Source of the DNA: Thiomonas sp.
Lineage (GTDB): Bacteria > Pseudomonadota > Gammaproteobacteria > Burkholderiales > Burkholderiaceae_C
DNA: 10,518 nt
Direction: 5' to 3'
Assembly (NCBI GenBank): GCA_028706735.1
Contig: JAQTVS010000071.1
Location: forward strand, 1-10,518
A model generated the notes under the pieces. That model was not told the DNA's origin and ran no database searches. It saw only the letters and a list, made by a program, of their open reading frames with translations. Positions 1 to 5,530 of the stretch are shown here, one piece after another. Numbering within the stretch: position 1 is the first letter of the stretch; each line of letters starts with the position of its first letter. Both the position numbers and the translations under genes were made by a program.

Positions 1-1176
1 AACCTGAGCAAACCGGCAGATGTGATCACCGTGCTGGAAGCGCTGCAATCCATCGGCAAGCACGAGGAGTGCGGCGGCCTGCCTTATCTGAATTCGCTCG
101 CGCAGAGCGTGCCGAGTGCGGCCAATATCCGGCGCTACGCCGAAATCGTGCGCGAGCGCTCGGTGCTGCGCCAGTTGGTCACGATCAGCGATGACATAGC
201 GCAAAACGCTCTGAATCCGCAGGGGCGCGGGGTGCAGCAGATTCTTGACGAAGCCGAATCGCGCATCTGCGCCATATCGGAGGAGGGGGCTAAATCCGCC
301 GCCGGGTTCCAGTCAATGAAAGGCTTGCTGGGCGAACTCCTCAAGCGGGTGAGCGAACTGGCCGAGCGCGGCGGCGCTGATACGACGGGCGTGCCCACCG
401 GCTTCGCCGATCTCGACCGCATGACCGCGGGTCTGCAGCCGGGCGATCTGGTCATCGTCGCCGGTCGCCCGTCGATGGGCAAGACCGCGTTTTCGCTGAA
501 CATTGCCGAGCATGTGGCGATCAACGAGCAGCTGCCCGTGGCGGTGTTCAGCATGGAAATGGGCGCGTCGCAACTGGTGTTGCGGGTGGTGGGTTCGATG
601 GGCCGGATCGACCAGAGCCATCTGCGCACCGGCCAGCTCTCCGAAGATGAATGGACGCGCCTGCCAGAGACCATTGAGCGCCTGCAGGATGTGCACATGC
701 ACATCGATGAAACGCCGGCGCTCAATCCGCTGGAATTGCGCGCCCGCTCACGCCGCCTTGCGCGCCAGTTTGGCGGACGTCTTGGCCTGATCGTGGTGGA
801 TTACCTTCAGCTTATGTCGTCCTCGCGCGACGGGGAAAACCGCGCGACGGAAATTTCTGAAATCTCGCGTTCGCTCAAAGCCTTGGCCAAGGAATTGCAC
901 TGCCCGGTCATTGCCCTGTCGCAGCTCAACCGCGACCTGGAAAAGCGCACCGACAAGCGTCCGGTGATGAGCGATCTGCGGGAATCGGGCGCCATCGAGC
1001 AGGACGCGGACGTGATTCTGTTCATCTACCGCGATGAGGTCTACAACAAGGACTCGAAGGACGCCGGCGTGGCCGAGGTCATTATCGGCAAGCAGCGCAA
1101 CGGGCCGATCGGCGTTGTGCATCTCGCCTTTATCAAACCCCTCACACGGTTCGAGAACCTGACGCGCGAGTTCTGA
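1..1176 (+). CDS. dnaB: Replicative DNA helicase DnaB (5' end cut by the window)
   Basis: This is the hexameric helicase that unwinds DNA ahead of the replication fork and recruits primase. The frame is open from base 1 (NLSKPADVITVLEAL) and continues upstream. The GTG at 22 is therefore an internal valine and not a start. About 391 residues are visible, so roughly 70-80 N-terminal residues are missing from a family length near 460. The visible part begins in the N-terminal domain (PSAANIRRYAEIVRER), passes a linker, and enters the RecA-like ATPase domain. Walker A is GRPSMGKT (bases 463-486). Walker B with motif H3 is LGLIVVDYLQL (781-813). Motif H4 contains SDLRESGAIEQDAD. The KQRNGP segment near the C terminus carries the arginine-finger region. 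No intein interrupts the ATPase motifs. The gene ends with TGA and converges on the minus-strand phoH-like gene after 20 bases. Confidence 0.97.
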   Translation, partial: NLSKPADVITVLEALQSIGKHEECGGLPYLNSLAQSVPSAANIRRYAEIVRERSVLRQLVTISDDIAQNALNPQGRGVQQILDEAESRICAISEEGAKSAAGFQSMKGLLGELLKRVSELAERGGADTTGVPTGFADLDRMTAGLQPGDLVIVAGRPSMGKTAFSLNIAEHVAINEQLPVAVFSMEMGASQLVLRVVGSMGRIDQSHLRTGQLSEDEWTRLPETIERLQDVHMHIDETPALNPLELRARSRRLARQFGGRLGLIVVDYLQLMSSSRDGENRATEISEISRSLKALAKELHCPVIALSQLNRDLEKRTDKRPVMSDLRESGAIEQDADVILFIYRDEVYNKDSKDAGVAEVIIGKQRNGPIGVVHLAFIKPLTRFENLTREF

Positions 1177-1181
1177 TTGCG

Positions 1182-1215
1182 CGCCAGCTTTTCCCTTTAC
1201 AGCACCTCGCTGGCG
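1182..1215. repeat. Inverted repeat across the convergent dnaB/phoH ends
   Basis: CGCCAGC (1182-1188) is perfectly repeated in inverse as GCTGGCG (1209-1215), with a 20-base loop. The left arm lies just after the dnaB stop and is followed by TTTTCCCTTT. The right arm is inside the last codons of the minus-strand phoH gene. It could act as a weak shared terminator between the convergent genes, but the loop is long and no clean T run follows the complete hairpin on either strand. A chance repeat is possible. Confidence 0.3.
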
Positions 1216-2867
1216 TAATCGGCCAGACGGCTGCGTTCCCCGCGGGCGAGGGTGACGTGGCCGCTGTGCCCCCAGCCCTTGAAACGGTCGACCACAAAGG
1301 TCATGCCGGAACTTCCTTCGGTCAGGTATGGGGTGTCGATCTGCGCGATATTGCCCATGCACACCAGCTTGGTGCCCGGTCCGGCGCGGGTGATCAGGGT
1401 TTTCATCTGTTTGGGCGTCAGATTTTGCGCCTCGTCGATGATGACGTATTTGTTGAGGAAGGTGCGCCCGCGCATGAAGTTCATGCTCTTGATCTTGATC
1501 TTGGAACGGATGAGATCCTGCGTGGCGGCGCGGCCCCATTCCCCGCCCGAGTTGCCCCCTTCGCTCTGGTTGAGCACTTCGAGGTTGTCGTCGAGCGCGC
1601 CCATCCAGGGCCCCATCTTTTCTTCTTCGGTGCCAGGCAGGTAGCCGATGTCCTCGCCCACAGGAACAGTGACGCGGGTGACGATGATTTCGTTGTATCG
1701 GCGCGCGTCGAGCACTTGCGACAAGCCGGCGGCGAGGGCGAGCAGGGTCTTGCCTGTGCCGGCTTGCCCCGCCAGGGTGACGAAATCGACTTCCGGGTCC
1801 ATCAGCAGGTTGAGGGCGAAGTTCTGCTCGCGGTTGCGCGCCGTGACGCCCCAGATGGCGTTTTTCTGATGGGCATGGTCGCGCATGACCTGCAACACCG
1901 CAGTGTTGGCGCGGATCTCCTTGACCCGGGCGTACAGCGGCGGCGCGCCGCCGCTCTCCCAGTACACCGCCTGGTTGACCAGCATCTGCGCGACAAATTT
2001 GCCCTGGACCCGGTAGAAGGTGTTGCCGCCCTGCTGCCAGCTCTCCACCGACTTGGCCTGCCGATCCCAGAAATCGGGAGGCAGCACCATCATGCCGGAA
2101 TAAAGCAGATCGACGTCATCGAGCGTCTTGTCGTTGGCGTAGTCTTCGGCGTGCAGTCCGAGGGCGCGCGCCTTGACGCGCATATTGATGTCCTTGGACA
2201 CCAGCACCACCGGACGCTCGGCATGGATGTGGGTGAGATCCTGCAGCACCGCCAGGATCTGGTTGTCCGCCTTGCCCTGCGGCAGGGCAATGGGCAACTC
2301 CACATCGTGTGCGCGGGTCTGGAAGAACAGCCGACCCTTGGCCTCGGCATGCCCCGTGCGGTTGAGCGCAATGCCCTGATCGATGCCGCTTCCGGTATCG
2401 GCTACGAGTGCGTCCAATTCTCGGCTCACCTGGCGGCCGTTGCGCGCCACCTCCGACAGCCCCTTCTTGTGCGCGTCCAGCTCTTCCAGAGTGACCATGG
2501 GCAGATAGATATCGTGCTCTTCAAAGCGATAGAGCGACATCGGATCATGCAGCAGCACATTGGTGTCGAGCACGAAGAGCTTGGCAGGCTCCAGGCGAAC
2601 GGCGCTACGTTTGGCGGCGGCGGGTTTTTCACTGGGCAGCTCCACGGCAGTGGCGCGGTCTGTCGTTGCCGCCGGCACGGGTACGGGCGTCGGCATGCTT
2701 GCCGGTGCATACGCAGGCGATGCCGCCAACGGGGGCGTGACGGCCTGCTTCGCCGCTGTCACAACCCTGTTGCGCGCTGGCCCTTCCGGCTGGGTGGAGG
2801 TCGTGGCGGGCTTGACAGCTTGCGTCAGCAGGCTGCCCATGGATTTTGGCGGGGGAGGCAGGGGCAT
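1197..2867 (-). CDS. PIN-PhoH fusion protein (PhoH2/YlaK type), predicted RNA-directed NTPase and nuclease
   Basis: The 556-residue protein has an N-terminal PIN nuclease domain and a C-terminal PhoH ATPase domain. Residues 1-95 are a low-complexity Ala/Pro/Thr/Val-rich tail. The PIN domain starts at KLFVLDTNVLLHDP (about 96-109). Candidate metal-binding acids are D101, E129, D201 and D226. The PhoH domain occupies roughly residues 340-556, with Walker A GQAGTGKT (367-374) and Walker B VIIDEAQN (475-482). Mycobacterial PhoH2 of this architecture unwinds and cleaves RNA in an ATP-dependent manner; the same activity here is inferred. The protein is probably cytoplasmic, with no signal peptide or membrane segment. 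I chose the ATG at 2867 because MPLP openings are familiar in relatives. No clear Shine-Dalgarno precedes it, and the ATG at residue 10 is possible. A terminator lies between this gene and the upstream bcp, so it likely has its own promoter. Confidence 0.93.
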   Translation of the reverse strand: MPLPPPPKSMGSLLTQAVKPATTSTQPEGPARNRVVTAAKQAVTPPLAASPAYAPASMPTPVPVPAATTDRATAVELPSEKPAAAKRSAVRLEPAKLFVLDTNVLLHDPMSLYRFEEHDIYLPMVTLEELDAHKKGLSEVARNGRQVSRELDALVADTGSGIDQGIALNRTGHAEAKGRLFFQTRAHDVELPIALPQGKADNQILAVLQDLTHIHAERPVVLVSKDINMRVKARALGLHAEDYANDKTLDDVDLLYSGMMVLPPDFWDRQAKSVESWQQGGNTFYRVQGKFVAQMLVNQAVYWESGGAPPLYARVKEIRANTAVLQVMRDHAHQKNAIWGVTARNREQNFALNLLMDPEVDFVTLAGQAGTGKTLLALAAGLSQVLDARRYNEIIVTRVTVPVGEDIGYLPGTEEEKMGPWMGALDDNLEVLNQSEGGNSGGEWGRAATQDLIRSKIKIKSMNFMRGRTFLNKYVIIDEAQNLTPKQMKTLITRAGPGTKLVCMGNIAQIDTPYLTEGSSGMTFVVDRFKGWGHSGHVTLARGERSRLADYASEVL

Positions 2868-2927
2868 GGGGCGGGCAGTCGGATGGGGGAGTTAGAGGGG
2901 CAAAGCGGCGCACCCTGCGTGGGCGAT

Positions 2928-2962
2928 AAAAAACCGCCGGCTGTCTGGCAACAGTGCGGCGG
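2928..2962 (-). terminator. Rho-independent terminator downstream of bcp
   Basis: Read on the minus strand, CCGCCGCACTGT (2962-2951), a six-base loop TGCCAG and ACAGCCGGCGG (2944-2934) form a GC-rich stem with a small internal mismatch, followed at once by six T (2933-2928). This is the classical form of an intrinsic terminator. It lies about 142 bases past the bcp stop and 60 bases before the phoH-like start. It should end bcp transcripts and any RNA made from the intervening sequence. Confidence 0.75.
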
Positions 2963-2988
2963 CGATCATGTTGTTGTCAAGCGGGGCT

Positions 2989-3038
2989 GACAGCAGTTCC
3001 GTGCTGCCAAAGCAACCTATGCAGATCGCGTTGTCTGC
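2989..3038 (-). other. Two hairpins upstream of the bcp terminator (possible structured RNA)
   Basis: The minus strand carries GGCAGCA-CGGAAC-TGCTGTC (3008-2989), a seven-pair stem including one G-U pair with a six-base loop. Further upstream it carries GCAGA-CAACGCGA-TCTGC (3038-3021), a five-pair stem. With the terminator at 2962-2928 they form three hairpins in a row, as seen in small RNAs or processed 3'UTRs. I do not recognise a known RNA family and see no good promoter, so this is only a candidate. Confidence 0.25.
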
Positions 3039-3104
3039 GCGAGGTTCTGACGTGCTGCGGGATCTGATGTTCAAGACAAAGCGCCGCGCTTGGGTGGTTT
3101 GGGT

Positions 3105-3569
3105 TCAGAGTTTCTGGATGACGTCGAGCACTTCATCCACATGCCCGGCCACCTTGACGCCGCGCCACTCCTGGCGGAGCACGCCGTCGGCGTCGATGAC
3201 GAAAGTGCTGCGCTCGATGCCCTTGACCTTTTTGCCGTACATGATCTTGTTCTTCACCACGCCGAACATATGGCAGAGCTTTTCTTCCGTATCGGCGATC
3301 AGGTCAAACGGCAATTCAAGGTGTTCCCTGAATTTTTCATGCGACAGCAGGTTGTCGCGCGAGATGCCGAAAATCACGGCATTGGCCTGTTCAAACGCCG
3401 CAAAGTTGTCGCGGAAGTGCATGGACTCGGTGGTGCAACCGGGCGTCATGTCCTTGGGGTAGAAGTAAAGAACAACTTTTTTGCCCAGATAGTTTTTCGG
3501 GCTGAATTGCACGCCACTGGTGGCGGCGGCTTCGAAATCGGGAACCACTTTATTCAAGACCAAAGCCAT
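3105..3569 (-). CDS. bcp: Peroxiredoxin of the Bcp/PrxQ family
   Basis: This 154-residue thiol peroxidase reduces hydrogen peroxide and organic hydroperoxides in the cytoplasm, drawing electrons from thioredoxin or a similar donor. The fold follows the family: VVLYFYPKDMTPGCTTES holds the peroxidatic cysteine C45 in the PGCT motif, R53 follows in FRDN, and the C-terminal part contains GIERSTFVIDADG. Position 50, a second cysteine in E. coli Bcp, is methionine here. The only other cysteine is C99 (EKLCHMF), equivalent to E. coli C99. It may therefore work as a 1-Cys enzyme or use a different resolving thiol. The frame stays open upstream to an ATG at 3692, but the ATG at 3569 is preceded by AGGAGA at 4 bases and gives the family's normal N terminus (MALVLNKVVPDF). 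The gene is followed by a terminator at 2962-2928. Confidence 0.95.
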   Translation of the reverse strand: MALVLNKVVPDFEAAATSGVQFSPKNYLGKKVVLYFYPKDMTPGCTTESMHFRDNFAAFEQANAVIFGISRDNLLSHEKFREHLELPFDLIADTEEKLCHMFGVVKNKIMYGKKVKGIERSTFVIDADGVLRQEWRGVKVAGHVDEVLDVIQKL

Positions 3570-3573
3570 GAAG

Positions 3574-3579
3574 TCTCCT
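3574..3579 (-). promoter_or_regulatory. Shine-Dalgarno of bcp
   Basis: AGGAGA on the minus strand ends four bases before the ATG at 3569. It settles the start of bcp against the longer frame that opens at 3692. Confidence 0.8.
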
Positions 3580-3672
3580 GCTGGGCTGCTGCTCCGTTTT
3601 GCCCCCGCGTTGTGATCAGTTTTGATTGTCGCGGGAGAAAACGCTCGGACGTAAAACCTTATTTTATCTTGC

Positions 3673-3687
3673 GCCGCAAAGTGCGGC
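3673..3687 (-). terminator. Small perfect hairpin directly after the Mth938-like gene
   Basis: GCCGCA-CTT-TGCGGC is a perfect six-pair stem with a three-base loop, beginning one base past the TGA of the Mth938-like gene. It is followed by GCAAGATAAAAT and not by a T run, so it is not a standard intrinsic terminator. It may slow polymerase, protect an mRNA end, or be incidental. The 119 bases from here to the bcp start hold nothing else I can name; TAAAAT near 3665 resembles a -10 but lacks a -35. Confidence 0.3.
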
Positions 3688-3688
3688 T

Positions 3689-4063
3689 TCATTCCACGAT
3701 CAAGGCCGCCAGAACCCGGCGGCCTTCACCGGCCAGAATGTTGTAAGTGCGGCAGGCGGCGGCGGTGTCCATGACCTCCCAGCCGATGCGCTGCGCGATG
3801 AGTTGGCGCATCAAGGCAGGCGCGAGCAGATGCTGATGTGCGCCAGTGCCGATGAGCACGAGTTCAGGCAGCGGTTCAGTCAGCAATGTCTCGATGTGCG
3901 TGGACTGCAGCGTGCTGGCGCGCTCCACGCTCCAGGGCCGTGGCGCTTGCTGCGGTGCAAAGACGCAAGCGGTGGTGTGCCGCACCCCGTTGACCTCGAC
4001 ATAGCCCGGCCCGTAGGCGGAGACCATCTGCGTGTCTGGGGCGAAATCGGGCTGGAGTTTCAT
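3689..4063 (-). CDS. Mth938-like domain protein (DUF498 family)
   Basis: This is a small 124-residue cytoplasmic protein. It matches the DUF498/Mth938-like family (bacterial example Xcc1710; human relative NDUFAF3, an assembly factor for respiratory complex I). The diagnostic parts are a core strand LPELVLIGTGAHQ (residues about 65-77) and the C-terminal WEVMDTAAACRTYNILAGEGRRV segment, given here only as landmarks. The N-terminal half carries YGPGYVEVNGVRH. The biochemical role in bacteria is not established, and I see no catalytic motif. A role in complex I assembly here would be inference from a distant relative. The start is the only in-frame ATG near the upstream boundary; no clear Shine-Dalgarno precedes it. 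The gene is read divergently from alaA and lies upstream of bcp with a 119-base gap, so co-transcription with bcp is possible but not shown. Confidence 0.88.
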   Translation of the reverse strand: MKLQPDFAPDTQMVSAYGPGYVEVNGVRHTTACVFAPQQAPRPWSVERASTLQSTHIETLLTEPLPELVLIGTGAHQHLLAPALMRQLIAQRIGWEVMDTAAACRTYNILAGEGRRVLAALIVE

Positions 4064-4156
4064 AGCGGCTGCGGTGGTCCAGCTGGCGGTTTTTCCGGGA
4101 CAGAATTCCGTTCAAACCCAGGGTAATCCAGAGGCCGGGTTTGCAGATCAAGGTAA

Positions 4157-4162
4157 ATTATA
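4157..4162 (-). promoter_or_regulatory. Consensus -10 box, probable promoter of the Mth938-like gene
   Basis: The minus strand reads TATAAT exactly at 4162-4157. Transcription would begin near 4150 and give a leader of roughly 85-90 bases before the ATG at 4063. The matching -35 position (about 4185-4180, ATCGCA with a 17-base spacer) fits only three of six consensus bases, and there is no TG extension, so an activator may be needed or the match may be chance. Confidence 0.4.
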
Positions 4163-4270
4163 GGGTTCGCCCTTCGGTTTGCGATTAGGTGCAGGCCGGT
4201 CTCCCCAGGCGCTGCGTGGGCAGATCCGACGCGTGTGCGTGCGATGGGGCGTTTTCGAAGTTGATCCAGT

Positions 4271-4274
4271 GAGG
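4271..4274 (+). promoter_or_regulatory. Shine-Dalgarno deciding the alaA GTG start
   Basis: GAGG at 4271-4274 lies five bases before GTG at 4280. An in-frame GTG at 4274 would overlap this motif and has no ribosome-binding site of its own. A stop codon (TGA 4262-4264) closes the frame just upstream. Confidence 0.6.
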
Positions 4275-4279
4275 TGCTT

Positions 4280-5512
4280 GTGCGCGAATTCCGGAAGTCC
4301 GACAAATTGGCCGATGTCTGTTACGACATCCGCGGCCCCGTGCTCGACAAAGCGCGGCAAATGGAAGAGGATGGCCAGCGGATCATCAAGCTCAATATCG
4401 GCAATCTGGCCGTCTTCGGCTTCGAGCCGCCCGACGAGATCGTGCAGGACATGATCCACAACCTGCCGAGTGCTGCGGGCTACACCGATTCCAAGGGCTT
4501 GTTCGCGCCGCGCAAGTCCATCGTGCACTACACCCAGGAAAAGGGCATCGCCGGGGTGAGCATTGACGATGTGTTCATCGGCAACGGGGCGTCCGAGCTC
4601 ATCAATATGAGCATGAACGCGTTGCTCAACAACGGCGATGAGGTGCTCATCCCCGCGCCGGACTATCCGCTCTACACCGCGTCGGTGGCGCTGTCCGGCG
4701 GCAAGCCGGTGCATTACATCTGCGACGAGCAGTCGGACTGGTATCCGGATATTGCCGACATCCGCAGCAAGATCACGGCCAACACCCGGGCCATCGTGGT
4801 GATCAACCCCAACAACCCGACGGGGGCCTTGTACCCGCGCGAACTGCTCGAAGAGATCGTGCAGGTGGCGCGCGAGCATGAGCTCATCGTGTTCGCCGAC
4901 GAGATTTACGACAAGACGCTGTATGACGGCAACACCCATACCAGCATCGCCTCGCTGGCCGACGATGTGCTGTTCATCACCTTCAACGGCCTGTCGAAGA
5001 ACTACCGCTCCTGCGGCTATCGCTCGGGCTGGATGGTGGTGTCGGGGAACAAGCGGCATGCGCGCGACTACATCGAGGGACTCACCATGCTGGCCTCGAT
5101 GCGTCTGTGCGCCAACACACCGGGGCAGTTGGCCATTCAGACCGCGCTGGGCGGCTATCAGAGCATCAAGGATCTGGTGGCGCCGCATGGCCGCCTGACC
5201 AAGCAGCGCGATCTGGCCTATGCGCTGCTGACGCAGATTCCGGGCGTCAGCGTGGTGAACCCGAAGGCTGCGCTGTATATGTTTCCGCGGCTCGATCCCA
5301 AGATTTACCCGATCACCGACGACCAGCAGTTTGCCTACGATCTGCTGGCGCAGGAGAAGGTGCTCATCGTGCAGGGCACCGGCTTCAACTGGCCGCAGCC
5401 CGACCATTTCCGGCTGGTCTTCCTGCCCAACGCGGACGATCTGACCGAAGCCGTCGGCCGCATTGCACGCTTCCTCGAATCTCTCCGCAAGCGCTCCCGC
5501 GCCGCGGCCTGA
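4280..5512 (+). CDS. alaA: Alanine-synthesising aminotransferase, AlaA type
   Basis: This PLP-dependent class I/II (fold type I) aminotransferase has about 410 residues. It very closely follows E. coli AlaA as I remember it (KLADVCYDIRGPVL near the N terminus, PAPDYPLYTASVALSGGKPV, GTGFNWPQPDHFRLV near the C terminus). AlaA transfers the amino group of glutamate to pyruvate, giving alanine and 2-oxoglutarate. Numbered from the GTG at 4280, the asparagine loop NPNNPTG is at 176-182, the cofactor-contacting FADEIYD has D207 and Y210, the PLP lysine is K240 in GLSKNYR, and R378 in the PDHFR segment should bind the substrate carboxylate. The start is a GTG chosen for its Shine-Dalgarno; GTG 4274 would add two residues. 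It heads a plus-strand run, with hom following after 18 bases. The alternative name AlaC/AlaT is used for relatives, and substrate range cannot be read from sequence. Confidence 0.93.
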   Translation: MREFRKSDKLADVCYDIRGPVLDKARQMEEDGQRIIKLNIGNLAVFGFEPPDEIVQDMIHNLPSAAGYTDSKGLFAPRKSIVHYTQEKGIAGVSIDDVFIGNGASELINMSMNALLNNGDEVLIPAPDYPLYTASVALSGGKPVHYICDEQSDWYPDIADIRSKITANTRAIVVINPNNPTGALYPRELLEEIVQVAREHELIVFADEIYDKTLYDGNTHTSIASLADDVLFITFNGLSKNYRSCGYRSGWMVVSGNKRHARDYIEGLTMLASMRLCANTPGQLAIQTALGGYQSIKDLVAPHGRLTKQRDLAYALLTQIPGVSVVNPKAALYMFPRLDPKIYPITDDQQFAYDLLAQEKVLIVQGTGFNWPQPDHFRLVFLPNADDLTEAVGRIARFLESLRKRSRAAA

Positions 5513-5530
5513 ATCCTTCCCTCGCTCTTT

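Larger units (their letters stand above)
2868..3104. other. Intergenic region between bcp and the phoH-like gene
   Basis: These 237 bases hold no convincing gene. On the minus strand the region has two small hairpins and then a rho-independent terminator (listed separately). A minus-strand frame of 60 codons crosses it (3074-2892). It runs straight through the terminator, has no Shine-Dalgarno and resembles nothing I know. A possible phoH promoter is TTGCCA (complement of 2945-2950), a 17-base spacer, then TATCGC. The -35 is good, but the -10 matches consensus at only three positions and the site overlaps the terminator, so this is weak. Confidence 0.5.
4064..4279. other. Divergent intergenic region between the Mth938-like gene and alaA
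   Basis: This 216-base region must hold the promoters for the minus-strand Mth938-like gene and the plus-strand alaA-hom-thrC-mo gene run. It contains an AT-rich patch near 4150-4165 that stands out from the GC-rich surroundings. A consensus -10 for the minus strand lies there. I found no convincing -35/-10 pair for the plus strand, no riboswitch-like fold, and no leader peptide rich in threonine or isoleucine codons that would suggest attenuation. Confidence 0.6.

Noticed and set aside
463..1010. Intein insertion in the DnaB ATPase motifs
   Set aside because: DnaB is a frequent intein host, so the Walker A, H3 and H4 regions were inspected; they are continuous.
1257..2990. Open plus-strand frame of 577 codons opposite the phoH-like gene
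   Set aside because: It mirrors the PIN-PhoH gene, whose Walker motifs and PIN acids are clear; the frame even crosses the terminator region.
2892..3074. Small minus-strand frame of 60 codons between bcp and phoH
   Set aside because: It reads through the intrinsic terminator, has no Shine-Dalgarno and no similarity that I recognise.
4161..4184. Sequence GGGTTCGCCC resembling a tRNA T-arm
   Set aside because: No acceptor, D or anticodon stem surrounds it, and the T-stem does not pair.
4148..5407. Open minus-strand frame of 419 codons opposite alaA
   Set aside because: It mirrors alaA codons; the product is rich in H, R, G and V as expected for antisense of GC-rich coding sequence, and shows no known domain.
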